Counted from the first letter of the stretch, positions 1 through 9,810 are shown. The stretch: DNA of 64,000 nucleotides from Bacteroidales bacterium UBA7569 (GCA_002477945.1 DLLF01000033.1:62001-126000); one strand, 5' to 3'. Notes: generated by a model from the letters alone, not told the origin. Program-made: numbers and translations.

Positions 1-257
1 CTTAAATTGAAAGCGGAGTGGGCTATATTTGCAGATAAACCGACTGTAAATAGAAAATGATTGGCATTCAATTCATAACCGACACCCAATCCTCCGCCGA
101 CACCCATACTCCCATTGGTTGGCATATTGTCCAACTTACTCAAGAGTGATGCTTCTCCCACATTCCCCCACAGCGAAATGTAGTTTTTCACTTGAGCCGT
201 TGCAATCACACTGTAACACAATAGTAAGCCGATAACTGTGTATAATCTCCTTTTCAT
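1..257 (-). CDS. Outer-membrane beta-barrel-like protein, N-terminal part (truncated by window edge)
   Basis: An open frame on the minus strand begins at the ATG complementary to 255-257 and runs off the left edge, giving about 85 residues. It starts MKRRLYTVIGLLLCYS followed by VIATAQ, a typical signal peptide with a signal peptidase I site after TAQ. The mature part has glycine-rich stretches and alternating hydrophobic residues (GVGGGLGVGYELN), which suggests the first strands of a small outer-membrane barrel. It is divergent from metG. The family cannot be settled from this fragment. Confidence 0.6.
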   Translation of the reverse strand, partial: MKRRLYTVIGLLLCYSVIATAQVKNYISLWGNVGEASLLSKLDNMPTNGSMGVGGGLGVGYELNANHFLFTVGLSANIAHSAFNL

Positions 258-301
258 GATGCCTTCTTGTTTTCTTCCTTGCATATTTGCAAAACTTACA
301 C

Positions 302-309
302 TACCTTTG
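302..309 (+). promoter_or_regulatory. Bacteroidota -7 box (TACCTTTG) for metG
   Basis: TACCTTTG matches the Bacteroidota sigma-ABfr -7 consensus TAnnTTTG. Transcription would start near 315, leaving a leader of about 118 nt before the metG start at 433. Confidence 0.55.
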
Positions 310-432
310 CGCAAAGTTTCAGTGTACAAAAATACGACAAAAGATTGAAGCAAGCAAAAAAATAGAAGAAAGTCTGCATTTTTGCTCATTTTTTATACCT
401 TTTGATGCCGCAATCATTCTAAAATGACATTT

Positions 433-2487
433 ATGAAATTCAAAAGAACACTTGTAACCTCGGCTCTTCCCTATGCGAATGGTCCTGTGCATATCGGACA
501 CCTCGCAGGTGTGTATGTACCGGCTGACATCTATGTGCGCTATTTGAGGCTGAAGGGAGAGGAGGTTATGTTTATTGGTGGTAGCGACGAACATGGCGTG
601 CCAATCACTATCAAGGCACGCCGTGAGGGCGTTTCCCCGCAAGACATAGTGGACCGCTATCATACGCTGATTAAAAAATCATTCGAAGAGTTCGGCATCT
701 CTTTCGATATCTACTCTCGTACAACCTCTGCGCAGCATTGCAAAACGGCATCACAATTCTTCAAGACACTTTACGATAAGGGGGAATTTATTACCAAAAC
801 CTCAATGCAGTATTATGATGAGGAGGCAAAAACCTTCCTTGCGGATCGCTATATAGTGGGCGAATGTCCTCATTGTCATGCGCAGGGTGCCTATGGTGAC
901 CAATGTGAAAAGTGCGGTTCGTCTTTGTCACCGGATGAATTGATCAACCCTAAATCTGCCATATCGGGTAGCCCGCTCGTAAAACGGGAAACGAAGCATT
1001 GGTATCTGCCTCTTGATAAACATGAGGCATGGTTGCGCAAGTGGATCTTGGAGGGACATAAAGAGTGGCGTCCGAATGTTTACGGGCAATGTAAGTCTTG
1101 GCTGGATCAGGGGCTGCAACCGCGTGCCGTTAGCCGTGACCTGGATTGGGGAATTCCATTGCCGATAGAAGGAGCGGAAGGAAAAGTTTTGTATGTTTGG
1201 TTCGATGCCCCGATTGGTTACATTTCTAATACGCAGGAACTCTGTGCGGCGAAACCTGAGCGGTTTGGCGACTGGAAAACTTGGTGGAAGTCCGAAGATA
1301 CCCGCTTGATCCATTTCATTGGAAAAGACAATATCGTTTTCCATTGTATTGTCTTTCCTGCGATGCTTAAGGCGGAAGGAACTTTTATATTGCCCGATAA
1401 TGTACCTTCCAACGAGTTCTTGAACCTGGAAGGTGATAAAATTTCCACATCTCGCAACTGGGCGGTCTGGTTGCATGAGTACCTGCGCGATTTCCCCGGA
1501 AAGCAGGATGTCTTGCGTTATGTTCTCACTGCCAACGCACCGGAAACAAAAGACAATGATTTCACTTGGACTGATTTCCAGGCACGGAATAACAATGAGT
1601 TGGTAGCAATCTTTGGCAACTTCATCAACCGGGCAATGGTTCTTACCCATAAGTATTTCTCTGGGAAAGTGCCTGTCGCGGCTTGGTTTAATGAATATGA
1701 CCGTCAGACGATTCGGGAATTCAGTGATGTGAAGCAGCGGCTGGAAGAAAATTTGGATCAGTTCCGTTTCCGCGAAGCGCAAAAAGAGGCTATGAATCTT
1801 GCGCGGATTGGAAATAAATATCTGGCTGACACCGAACCGTGGAAGTTGGCAAAAACAGATATGGATAGGGTGGGGACTATTCTAAACCTCAGTTTGCAGA
1901 TTGCGGCAAACTTGAGCATTGCTTTCGAACCCTTCCTCCCGTTCTCTTCCGCCAAATTGCGTACGATGCTTAATTCGGATGAAGTGCTTTGGAACAGATT
2001 GGGAGATACCGACCTTTTGGAGACCGGACACCAATTGAATGAACCTCAGTTGCTGTTCGAGAAGATAGAGAATGATGCAATACAGGCGCAACTTGACCGC
2101 TTGGCACGGATCAAAGAGGAAAATCAAGTGAAGTTGTTCCAACCCGAAGCCCTGAAAAAGGCGGTAACTATTGATGATTTCGATAAAATTGATATCCGCG
2201 TGGGGACTGTGTTGGAGTGTCAAAAGGTGAAGAAGTCGGATAAACTCCTTCAGTTCCGCATTGATGATGGCATGGGAGGACGAACCATTTTGTCGGGTAT
2301 TGCTCATAGTTATCCGGATCCGCAGGTCTTGGTTGGCAAGCAGGTGCTTTTTGTGGCAAATTTCCCACCACGGAAAATGATGGGCATGGAGTCGGAAGGT
2401 ATGATTCTTTCTGCCGTGAATGCCGATGGAAAATTGGTGGTAACGACACCTTCAGTGCCTGTGGCAAATGGTGCTTGTGTCGGGTAG
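433..2487 (+). CDS. metG: Methionyl-tRNA synthetase
   Basis: Charges tRNA-Met with methionine in the cytoplasm, for initiation and elongation. The 684-residue product has the class I HIGH motif at residues 20-23, a zinc knuckle with CPHC near 145-148 and CEKC near 158-161, and the second signature as KISTS near 336-340 in place of KMSKS. From about residue 579 there is a C-terminal EMAPII/Trbp111-type tRNA-binding domain (DFDKIDIRVGTV, then FPPRKMMGMESEGM), as in long dimeric bacterial enzymes. An ATG at 424 is in frame, but 433 (MKFKRTLVTSALPYANGP) matches the usual family start. A gene for its substrate, elongator tRNA-Met, lies about 100 bp downstream with its own promoter. Confidence 0.97.
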   Translation: MKFKRTLVTSALPYANGPVHIGHLAGVYVPADIYVRYLRLKGEEVMFIGGSDEHGVPITIKARREGVSPQDIVDRYHTLIKKSFEEFGISFDIYSRTTSAQHCKTASQFFKTLYDKGEFITKTSMQYYDEEAKTFLADRYIVGECPHCHAQGAYGDQCEKCGSSLSPDELINPKSAISGSPLVKRETKHWYLPLDKHEAWLRKWILEGHKEWRPNVYGQCKSWLDQGLQPRAVSRDLDWGIPLPIEGAEGKVLYVWFDAPIGYISNTQELCAAKPERFGDWKTWWKSEDTRLIHFIGKDNIVFHCIVFPAMLKAEGTFILPDNVPSNEFLNLEGDKISTSRNWAVWLHEYLRDFPGKQDVLRYVLTANAPETKDNDFTWTDFQARNNNELVAIFGNFINRAMVLTHKYFSGKVPVAAWFNEYDRQTIREFSDVKQRLEENLDQFRFREAQKEAMNLARIGNKYLADTEPWKLAKTDMDRVGTILNLSLQIAANLSIAFEPFLPFSSAKLRTMLNSDEVLWNRLGDTDLLETGHQLNEPQLLFEKIENDAIQAQLDRLARIKEENQVKLFQPEALKKAVTIDDFDKIDIRVGTVLECQKVKKSDKLLQFRIDDGMGGRTILSGIAHSYPDPQVLVGKQVLFVANFPPRKMMGMESEGMILSAVNADGKLVVTTPSVPVANGACVG

Positions 2488-2531
2488 CACAAGAAAATAG
2501 GTAAAGGCTTGCACATTTCAAAAACTTGTTG

Positions 2532-2539
2532 TACCTTTG
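2532..2539 (+). promoter_or_regulatory. -7 box (TACCTTTG) for tRNA-Met
   Basis: TACCTTTG sits 53 bp before the mature tRNA, placing the start near 2546. The same box precedes the tRNA-Arg gene at 62330. Confidence 0.65.
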
Positions 2540-2591
2540 CAACTGTTTCCTCTATGAGATGTATGAAAAGTCTCGTGCAATGAGGGGAAAT

Positions 2592-2665
2592 GGCGGGATA
2601 GCTCAGCTGGTTAGAGCGCATGATTCATAATCATGAGGTCCCCGGTTCAATCCCGGGTCCCGCTA
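2592..2665 (+). tRNA. tRNA-Met (anticodon CAT), elongator type
   Basis: The 74-nt cloverleaf folds fully. The acceptor stem GGCGGGA pairs with TCCCGCT, closing on a G-U pair, and TA occupies positions 8-9. The anticodon loop TTCATAA is closed by CATGA/TCATG, giving anticodon CAT. The T arm is CCGGG TTCAATC-type with a matching CCCGG. No CCA is encoded. The G-U first pair argues against initiator tRNA. A CAT anticodon could also mark an Ile tRNA modified to lysidine, but the body resembles elongator tRNA-Met. Confidence 0.95.
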
Positions 2666-2666
2666 C

Positions 2667-2700
2667 AAAGAGTTCTGTCTTATGCAGAACTCTTTTGTTG
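2667..2700 (+). terminator. Terminator after tRNA-Met
   Basis: An 11-bp perfect stem, AAAGAGTTCTG (2667-2677) with CAGAACTCTTT (2685-2695), has a 7-nt loop and is followed by a T-rich tail. Confidence 0.85.
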
Positions 2701-2743
2701 TTATTCTTGAACCTGCTGATTTGTGAATATGGCTTGAAAGTAT

Positions 2744-2751
2744 TACCTTTA
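2744..2751 (+). promoter_or_regulatory. Near-consensus -7 box (TACCTTTA) for the recJ operon
   Basis: TACCTTTA differs from TAnnTTTG at the last base. A TTTG about 20 bp upstream fits the -33 element. It lies just beyond the tRNA terminator and 35 bp before recJ. Confidence 0.45.
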
Positions 2752-2785
2752 CACGCTAAATTATACAACGCCGAATCTGCTTTTT

Positions 2786-4543
2786 ATGCAATCTGTTTGG
2801 GAAATACATGAATTGTCCTATGCGGAAAAACAAACTGCAAAGGAGTTGGCTGGCGAACTGCACATCAACTTGGTGTCAGCCTCTGTCCTTGTCAGGAGAG
2901 GGCTGCTTACCCCGCAAGCGGCACGTGAATTTATCTCGCCGAAACTGAGCGGTTTGCCCGATCCGTTTCTTATGAAAGATATGGATAAGGCTGTACAGCG
3001 CTTGTCGGCGGCGATAGAGGGGAATGAAAAAATTCTGATATACGGCGATTACGATGTGGACGGAACAACAGCGGTTGCTTTGGTGTATCGTTTCCTGAGA
3101 AAACACTATTCTGCCATTGATTTCTATATCCCCGACAGATATACGGAAGGGTATGGCGTGTCCTGTAAAGGGGTGGATTACGCGGAACAAAATGGATGTA
3201 CTCTCATTATAGCGTTGGATTGTGGTATTCGCAATAATGAACAAGTCCGATACGCAGCGGAGAAGAACATCGATTTCATTATATGTGATCACCATTTGCC
3301 GGGGGCGGAATTGCCGGAGGCTGTTGCTGTCTTGGACCCGAAACAGGTGGATTGTGCATTTCCGTGCAAGGACTTGTCGGGTTGTGGGGTGGGCTTCTGC
3401 TTGGTGCAAGCCTTTGCTAAGGAGAAAAATATCAGTTCTGATGAACTGTTGCCTTTGCTTGAACTGACGGCTATGAGCATAGCCTCTGATATTGTCCCTG
3501 TTGTAGGGGAGAACAGAATTCTTGCATATCATGGTCTGAAAATGATAAATACCTGCCCTTCAATAGGCGTAAGGAATTTGTTGCAGATAACTGATTTGCA
3601 GCAAGGAAAGGTGACAATTTCAGATCTTGTGTATCGTATCGGACCGCGTTTGAATGCGTGTGGAAGGATTGAGTCGGGGCGGGAAGCCGTTCAATTGTTG
3701 ATCACGCAAGATGAAGAGGAAGCAAGCAGAATAAGTAAGGCAATCAATGAACATAATCAAACCCGCAAGGATTTGGATCAAACAACAACCAACGAGGCGT
3801 TGCAACTCTTGGAGGCAGATCCCGATAACTCGCAAAGACGGACAAATGTAGTGTGTGGGAAGGATTGGCATAAGGGGGTGATAGGTATTGTGGCTTCAAG
3901 ATTGACTGAAAAGTACTATCGACCCACGATAGTGCTTACTGAGTGCGATGGAATTGTTTCGGGGTCTGCACGGTCAGTAGCGGGATTTGATATATACACA
4001 GCCATTGACTCTTGTCGCGATTTGCTGGACAACTTCGGAGGGCATATCTTTGCAGCGGGCTTGTCTATGAAAGCAGAAAACTATCCTGCTTTTAGGGAAA
4101 GATTTGAGCAGTATGTGCGGCAGCATATACTGCCGGAACAGTTATTGCATACTATTCCGGTGGAATATGAACTGTCTTTTGCAGATATTACGAGTCAATT
4201 CTTCAATATATTGCAGCATTTGGAGCCTTTTGGACCGGGAAATCCACGCCCTCTCTTTGTGACACAAAATGTATCCAATTATCGTTACACAAGAGCGGTT
4301 GGGAAATCTGCGGAGCATCTGCGGTTGGATGTGACGGACGATGGACAACATGCAATGGCAGGAATCGCTTTTGGTAAAGGAGATTTAGCGAACTGCCTCC
4401 TTTCCGGGGATAAGGTGGATATATGTTATAGCATAGAGAAAAATGTGTATAAGGGGACAACGTCATTGCAAATGATGGTACAAGATGTGCATTTTCCTGC
4501 TGACAAAAAGAAAATCATATATACAAACAATTGTCATAAGTAA
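2786..4543 (+). CDS. recJ: Single-stranded-DNA-specific exonuclease RecJ
   Basis: Processive 5'-3' exonuclease on single-stranded DNA, used in recombination, mismatch repair and base excision repair. The 585-residue product has the DHH phosphoesterase motifs DYDVDG (88-93) and DHH (168-170), and a DHHA1 domain with GGH followed by AAG near 418. The C-terminal third is the OB-fold nucleic-acid-binding part. The start at 2786 (MQSVWEIHELSYAEK) has the usual RecJ opening, in which a W residue lies close to the N-terminus. It heads a tight unit with tdk (6 bp gap), priA and a CPBP protease, so DNA repair, nucleotide salvage and replication restart are probably co-transcribed. Confidence 0.96.
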   Translation: MQSVWEIHELSYAEKQTAKELAGELHINLVSASVLVRRGLLTPQAAREFISPKLSGLPDPFLMKDMDKAVQRLSAAIEGNEKILIYGDYDVDGTTAVALVYRFLRKHYSAIDFYIPDRYTEGYGVSCKGVDYAEQNGCTLIIALDCGIRNNEQVRYAAEKNIDFIICDHHLPGAELPEAVAVLDPKQVDCAFPCKDLSGCGVGFCLVQAFAKEKNISSDELLPLLELTAMSIASDIVPVVGENRILAYHGLKMINTCPSIGVRNLLQITDLQQGKVTISDLVYRIGPRLNACGRIESGREAVQLLITQDEEEASRISKAINEHNQTRKDLDQTTTNEALQLLEADPDNSQRRTNVVCGKDWHKGVIGIVASRLTEKYYRPTIVLTECDGIVSGSARSVAGFDIYTAIDSCRDLLDNFGGHIFAAGLSMKAENYPAFRERFEQYVRQHILPEQLLHTIPVEYELSFADITSQFFNILQHLEPFGPGNPRPLFVTQNVSNYRYTRAVGKSAEHLRLDVTDDGQHAMAGIAFGKGDLANCLLSGDKVDICYSIEKNVYKGTTSLQMMVQDVHFPADKKKIIYTNNCHK

Positions 4544-4549
4544 CACATT

Positions 4550-5149
4550 ATGTTTTCAGAAAGAGATCAGCAGTCGCCTAAGCAGCGGATAGGAAGTATA
4601 GAGGTTATCTGTGGGAGTATGTTCTCTGGTAAAACGGAAGAACTTATCCGGAGGATGAAACGTGCTCAGTTCGCTAAGCAGAAAGTGGAGATATTCAAGC
4701 CCGCTTTGGATGTCCGCTATTCAGATGTGGATGTTGTTTCGCACGATAGAAACACCATACCTTCCACTCCGGTGGACTCTTCAGGCAATATCCTTCTTAT
4801 GGCAACGGATGTAGAGGTGGTTGGTATTGACGAAGCGCAGTTCTTTGACGATGGCATAGTGGACGTGTGTATGCAGTTGGCAAACTCGGGCGTTCGTGTG
4901 ATTGTGGCTGGTTTGGATATGGACTTCTTAGGGCATCCTTTCGGCGCAATGCCTGCATTGATGGCAATTGCAGAGGATGTGTACAAAGTACACGCTATAT
5001 GTGTTCGTTGTGGAGATCTTGCCTATATCTCGCATCGGTTGGTGGATAGTACCAAACAGATTTTGCTTGGCGAAACGGCTGAGTACGAACCTGTTTGTCG
5101 TCATTGTTATGAGCAGTTGAAGATTTCGGAATCACAACCGGCAGAGTAG
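4550..5149 (+). CDS. tdk: Thymidine kinase
   Basis: Phosphorylates thymidine to dTMP with ATP in pyrimidine salvage. The 199-residue length is normal for type II (TK1-like) enzymes. The P-loop GSMFSGKT is at residues 22-29, the catalytic region IDEAQFF is near 94-100, and a zinc site is formed by CVRC near 151 and CRHC near 185. The lid and dTMP-binding segment ending in the YEP motif (ETAEYEPVCRHCY) is present. It lies 6 bp after recJ and 19 bp before priA on the same strand, inside one operon. Confidence 0.97.
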   Translation: MFSERDQQSPKQRIGSIEVICGSMFSGKTEELIRRMKRAQFAKQKVEIFKPALDVRYSDVDVVSHDRNTIPSTPVDSSGNILLMATDVEVVGIDEAQFFDDGIVDVCMQLANSGVRVIVAGLDMDFLGHPFGAMPALMAIAEDVYKVHAICVRCGDLAYISHRLVDSTKQILLGETAEYEPVCRHCYEQLKISESQPAE

Positions 5150-5168
5150 TTCTTCTTTTCGCGCTTAT

Positions 5169-7631
5169 ATGTTTGCTAACTTTATTCTTCCTCTTGCCAT
5201 TGAGGGCACATTTACCTATAATATACCCGATGAAATGGTCGATTTGGCTCATGTTGGAATGCGTGCCTTGTTGCCTGTAGGTAACAAAATCTTTACGGGT
5301 ATCATGCAATCTGCATTGCTCGAGTTCCCTGAAGAGTTGGAAGGAGTGAAAATAAAGGATGTGATTTGCTTTTTGGATAAGGAACCTGTTCTTACAAAGC
5401 GGCAATTAGATCTTTGGCAATGGTTGTCTGCCTACTACCTTTGTTCTGTGGGGGAAGTCATGAAAGCCGCTTTGCCTGCCGTTTTCAAGTTGGAAAGTGA
5501 AACACGGATCTCTGTAAATAAGGAAGTGACTATATCCTTGGAACGATTGTCTGCAACGCAGCGTCGCATATTGACTTTGCTTGCTGATAGCAAGCCGAGA
5601 GAAGTTCGGGAATTGGGGAAGATTATGGGGATCAAGTCAGTCGCACAAGCTATAAAACGTTTGATAGATGAAGAATATGTGCTAGTGGAGGAGAATGTTA
5701 AAGAGCGTCTTGTCGGAACGACAGAGAGATTCTATTCTTTAACGGTTAACTATTTGGAAGAAAATCAATTCCGACATACATTTCTATTGTTAAAGAATGC
5801 TCCGAAGCAACGTGAAATACTGCAGCAATTTTGCCAAGAGCAGTGCAATGGAGGATTGTCTCCTTCAGAAAAAAAAATCAGCAGGAAAGTGCTGTCTCAG
5901 TATGAGGATTTCTCAGAATCTGCATTGAAGGGTCTTGTGGAAAAAGAGATTCTGAAAGAAGAACGATTGCGAATAAACGAACCGATAAATTTAGCCGGTT
6001 CGCTTCAAAAGAAAAAAGAACTTAATCCGTTTCAGCAAGAGGCACTCTCTCAAATAAAAGAACAATGGCGTACCAAAGATGTGGTTCTGCTCCATGGGGT
6101 GACTTCAAGTGGAAAAACGGAAGTATATATCCATCTGATTGAGGAGATATTGGCAAGAGGGAAGCAGGTCCTCTATCTTGTTCCGGAAATAGCACTCACA
6201 GCCCAATTGAGTGAACGCTTGTCTTCTGTGTTTGGGAAACAGTTAGGGGTATATCATTCCCGTTTGTCTGAACGGGAACGGGGAGAAATCTACCATCGCT
6301 TGCAGCATGGTGAGATAAAACTGTTGTTAGGAGTTCGGTCTGCCCTGTTTCTTGCTTTCAGGGAATTGGGGCTTATAATTGTGGATGAAGAACATGATTC
6401 CTCTTATAAACAGCAAGATACTTCTCCTCGTTATCATGCACGTACGGTTGCGTTTTATCTTGCTCGTTTACACGGCGCAAAAGTTCTATTAGGTTCTGCC
6501 ACTCCTTCCATCGAAAGTTATTATAACGCCATGCAGGGAAAGATTGGTCTGGTAAAGTTGATGCATCGTCATAATGATGCGCCTTTGCCGCATATATCTC
6601 TTGTGGATCTCAAGGAAAACTATCGTCGTAAAGAAATGAATGGGCATTTCGCATGGTCTTTGATTGAAAAGATAAAAGAACAAACCGGCAAACACAAGCA
6701 GGTGATTATCTTCCAAAATCGAAGGGGCTATGCATCGCAAATTGAATGTAAACAATGCGGCTATGTACCGAAATGTGTGAATTGTGATGTAACGCTCACT
6801 GTACACCAGCACCAAGGAAAACTTGTTTGTCATTATTGCGGTTACACTATTCCTATTCCTGTTCAATGTCCGTCATGTGGTGCAGGTCCTCTTTTTGCAA
6901 AAGGATTTGGGACGGAACAGATTGAAGATGAAGTAAAAACGCTGTTCCCTGAAGCGAAAGTAGTGCGGATGGATTTGGATACTACACGTAGGAAAAATGC
7001 ATATCAACAGATCCTTGATGGTTTTGCCAATCATGAGGCAGATGTATTGATAGGAACGCAGATGGTGAGCAAGGGATTGCATTTCCCGGATGTTAGTTTG
7101 GTTGCGGTACTCAATGCGGATAACTTGATGAATCAACCGTCTTTCCGTTCTTATGAGTACGCTTTTCAGCAATTGGAGCAGGTTAGTGGGCGGGCAGGAC
7201 GACAAGGATGTGAAGGAGAGGTATATATTCAGACCTATCAGTTGGATAATCCTGTTTTTCAGCAGATAATAAAACACGACTATGTGGCTTTCTATCAGCA
7301 GCAGATCAAAGAAAGAAAATTGTTCAAATATCCTCCCTTTTATCGTTTGTTGGAAGTATATATCCGTCATAGAGATATGAGGAAAGTGGAGGTTATTGCA
7401 TCTGCCTTGCAGCAGCAATTGTTCCAAGTCTTTGGACGACGTTGTTCTTCTGTGATTACGCCTGTCATCAGCAAACTATATAACCAATATGAACGGCGGA
7501 TCATGCTGAAGATAGAAATCAGTGGCTCCTTTGCCAAAGCAAAAGAACTTCTGTCGCAGTGTATAAAAGTGGTACGTGAATTACCTGATGCCAAGGCTGC
7601 AATTGTTTTTACGGATGTAGAACCTTTGTAA
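5169..7631 (+). CDS. priA: Primosomal protein N', replication-restart helicase PriA
   Basis: A 3'-5' superfamily 2 helicase that recognises stalled forks and loads the replicative helicase. The 820-residue product has an N-terminal 3'DNA-binding domain, a Walker A motif near 310-318 (SSGKTEVY), DEEH near 405, and a two-zinc insert starting near residue 522 with eight cysteines in CxxC pairs (CKQC, CVNC, CHYC, CPSC). The helicase C motif QVSGRAGRQG follows. The length is larger than the roughly 730 residues of E. coli PriA because of extra sequence at about residues 110-290, which is normal in Bacteroidota. The next gene starts 2 bp downstream. Confidence 0.96.
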   Translation: MFANFILPLAIEGTFTYNIPDEMVDLAHVGMRALLPVGNKIFTGIMQSALLEFPEELEGVKIKDVICFLDKEPVLTKRQLDLWQWLSAYYLCSVGEVMKAALPAVFKLESETRISVNKEVTISLERLSATQRRILTLLADSKPREVRELGKIMGIKSVAQAIKRLIDEEYVLVEENVKERLVGTTERFYSLTVNYLEENQFRHTFLLLKNAPKQREILQQFCQEQCNGGLSPSEKKISRKVLSQYEDFSESALKGLVEKEILKEERLRINEPINLAGSLQKKKELNPFQQEALSQIKEQWRTKDVVLLHGVTSSGKTEVYIHLIEEILARGKQVLYLVPEIALTAQLSERLSSVFGKQLGVYHSRLSERERGEIYHRLQHGEIKLLLGVRSALFLAFRELGLIIVDEEHDSSYKQQDTSPRYHARTVAFYLARLHGAKVLLGSATPSIESYYNAMQGKIGLVKLMHRHNDAPLPHISLVDLKENYRRKEMNGHFAWSLIEKIKEQTGKHKQVIIFQNRRGYASQIECKQCGYVPKCVNCDVTLTVHQHQGKLVCHYCGYTIPIPVQCPSCGAGPLFAKGFGTEQIEDEVKTLFPEAKVVRMDLDTTRRKNAYQQILDGFANHEADVLIGTQMVSKGLHFPDVSLVAVLNADNLMNQPSFRSYEYAFQQLEQVSGRAGRQGCEGEVYIQTYQLDNPVFQQIIKHDYVAFYQQQIKERKLFKYPPFYRLLEVYIRHRDMRKVEVIASALQQQLFQVFGRRCSSVITPVISKLYNQYERRIMLKIEISGSFAKAKELLSQCIKVVRELPDAKAAIVFTDVEPL

Positions 7632-7633
7632 CT

Positions 7634-8563
7634 ATGATGAAAATGAAAACCTTAAAAGGAAGAGCAGAGAATGTCCATTCTATGTGGAGGATGCTTATGT
7701 TGGTACTGCTTATGCTGTTATCTTCGTTTTTGGTTGTCATTTTCTATGGGGTGTTGTGTGGGACGAGACAAGATGTGGGTGCTCTGAAATTTTTGCAGAC
7801 TTTGCAGACAGTAGGTGTGTTTATTCTTCCTTGCCTTCTTTGCGCATATCTGTGGGACACTCATCCTATGCATTATTTGCAAATAGACAGGATTCCGTCA
7901 TTGCCCGTTGCGGGATTTACGGTTCTTATAATGCTGCTTGCATTGCCGGGAATCAATCTGTTGAGTTGGTGTAATCAGCAGATGCAACTTCCTGCTTTTC
8001 TTGCCGGATTGGAGCAGTGGATGCAAACACAGGAAGATAATGCTGCCATACTGACAGAACGATTTATTAGGGCGGATTCGGTGAGTGTATTACTCGCAAA
8101 TCTCTTTATTATGGCATTTTTGCCTGCAATAGGCGAAGAACTTTGCTTTCGTGGTGTGATACAGAAACTCTTTCAAACGGTTGCATCTTCTCATGGGGAG
8201 AAACAGATTTCAAAAATAGCAATCCATTTGTCGGTTTGGGTATCGGCTGTCCTGTTTTCGGCGATGCACCTCCAATTTTATGGGTTTATCCCTCGTATGC
8301 TTTTAGGTGCTTTCTTTGGGTATTTGCTGGTCTGGTCCGGAAGTTTGTGGCTGCCTGTATTGGCGCATTTTACGAACAATGCAATGGCTGTGTTGCTCTA
8401 TAATTTTTATTACATGCGAGGAATTTCTACCGATGAAATCAATATGTTCGGAACAGAACAGACTCTTTGGGCTGGGTGTGTGAGTGTTGTTCTGACATTG
8501 TTCTGTATATGGGGGCTATACCACTTCTGCTTCTTTAAGAAAACAAGACAAGATCCCTTATAA
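7634..8563 (+). CDS. CPBP-family intramembrane metalloprotease
   Basis: A 309-residue integral membrane protein with about eight hydrophobic segments, related to the Abi/CAAX protease (CPBP) family. The diagnostic glutamate motif EExxxR appears as GEELCFRG near residues 167-174. The second motif has a conserved His in HLQFYGFIPRMLLG, and a third has HFTNNA near the C-terminus. Family members cleave peptide bonds within membranes, but the substrate here is unknown. It is the last gene of the recJ operon. Its last 6 bp overlap the convergent serB 3' end. Confidence 0.88.
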   Translation: MMKMKTLKGRAENVHSMWRMLMLVLLMLLSSFLVVIFYGVLCGTRQDVGALKFLQTLQTVGVFILPCLLCAYLWDTHPMHYLQIDRIPSLPVAGFTVLIMLLALPGINLLSWCNQQMQLPAFLAGLEQWMQTQEDNAAILTERFIRADSVSVLLANLFIMAFLPAIGEELCFRGVIQKLFQTVASSHGEKQISKIAIHLSVWVSAVLFSAMHLQFYGFIPRMLLGAFFGYLLVWSGSLWLPVLAHFTNNAMAVLLYNFYYMRGISTDEINMFGTEQTLWAGCVSVVLTLFCIWGLYHFCFFKKTRQDPL

Positions 8564-9784
8564 AGTGTCTAAATGTACATCTCGGAATCCCAGGAAATAG
8601 AGTATTCCGTCCAAACCTATGGTTGAAATGGACTGCTGGGCATTGGCTTTCACTTTTGGTTTTGCATGGAAAGCAATGCCTAAGCCTGCCAAGTTCAGCA
8701 TAGGCAGATCATTCGCACCGTCACCTACGGCTATCACTTGTGCCAAATCTATTTTCTCCACTTGAGCAATCAGATTGAGAAGTTCCGCTTTTCTCTTCCC
8801 GTCAACAATGTCGCCGAGATAGCGTCCCGTGAGTTTCCCGTTTTCTATTTCTAAATTGTTTGCATAGACATAATCAACTCCGAAGCGTTCTTGTAAGTAC
8901 TTGCCGAAATAGGTGAAACCTCCCGATAGAATGGCTATTTTCATGCCGCATTTTTTCAATACGGACATTACGCGGTCTGCGCCTTCCATAATAGGGAGAT
9001 GTTCGGCGATGTCTTTCATCACGGATTCGTCCAACCCTCTCAATAGGGATACACGACGTGTGAAACTTTCTTTGAAATCTATCTCACCGCGCATGGCGGA
9101 TTCCGTGATGGCTCTCACTTCTTCGCCCACACCAGCCCTGTCTGCTAATTCATCAATCACTTCCGTCTTTATTAGGGTCGAATCCATATCGAAGCAGATC
9201 AAACGTCTGTTGCGGCGGTATATATCATCGCGCTGGAAAGAGATGTCTATCCCTTCCTTGGCGGATATGTCCAGAAATTCTGCGGCCAAGGCATGCTTGT
9301 CTTGGACATCGCCTCTTACCGAAAATTCCACGCACGAGCGAGGATGTTCCGCTGCCGAAAGGTTTAGAGGAGGTCTCCCCGTTAAACGTGTAATGGAGTC
9401 AATGTTCAAATTTCTGTCTGCTACAGCCTTGGTTACAAGAGATATTTGTTTCGCGGTAATTTCCTGACCTAACAGAGTGACAACATGGCGCGGCTTGCCG
9501 TGCCGCATTACCCATGCCGAGTACTCTTCGTCTGAGATCGGCGTGAATCGGACTTGCATACCCAATTCCGTACAGCGGAACAGAATCTCTTTGAGCATGT
9601 CTCCGGAGTGGAGCACATTTTCTATCTTGAACATCAGTCCTAACGATAGTTGGTGATGAAGATTGGCTTGTCCTATATCCAAAATCACGGCATTGTATTT
9701 CCCCAAGATCTGTGTAATAGACGAGGTGACACCGGGATGATCTTCTCCGGAAATGGTGATTAGAATGATTTCGTGTCGCTTCAT
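8558..9784 (-). CDS. serB: Phosphoserine phosphatase with N-terminal ACT domains
   Basis: Last step of serine biosynthesis: hydrolysis of phosphoserine. The 408-residue protein is about 90 residues longer than E. coli SerB because the HAD domain is preceded by two ACT-like regulatory domains (residues about 5-80 and 95-180), which likely sense an amino acid. The HAD nucleophile motif DMDSTLI is near residue 195, SGGF motif II near 290, and GDGAND motif IV near 355. A -7 box lies just upstream at 9811-9818. It is transcribed alone, convergent with the CPBP protease gene. Confidence 0.95.
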   Translation of the reverse strand: MKRHEIILITISGEDHPGVTSSITQILGKYNAVILDIGQANLHHQLSLGLMFKIENVLHSGDMLKEILFRCTELGMQVRFTPISDEEYSAWVMRHGKPRHVVTLLGQEITAKQISLVTKAVADRNLNIDSITRLTGRPPLNLSAAEHPRSCVEFSVRGDVQDKHALAAEFLDISAKEGIDISFQRDDIYRRNRRLICFDMDSTLIKTEVIDELADRAGVGEEVRAITESAMRGEIDFKESFTRRVSLLRGLDESVMKDIAEHLPIMEGADRVMSVLKKCGMKIAILSGGFTYFGKYLQERFGVDYVYANNLEIENGKLTGRYLGDIVDGKRKAELLNLIAQVEKIDLAQVIAVGDGANDLPMLNLAGLGIAFHAKPKVKANAQQSISTIGLDGILYFLGFRDVHLDTL

Positions 9785-9810
9785 AGGGTCTAATGGATGT
9801 ATTGTAAGTG

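Noticed and set aside
928..1782. Long minus-strand frame opposite metG
   Set aside because: It is antisense to a clear synthetase gene and has no recognisable domain. Similar antisense frames (for example 11047-11718, 28724-29920 and 41691-42833) were rejected for the same reason.
2620..2811. Small open frame starting inside tRNA-Met
   Set aside because: It overlaps the tRNA, the terminator and the recJ promoter and start, and has no coding support.
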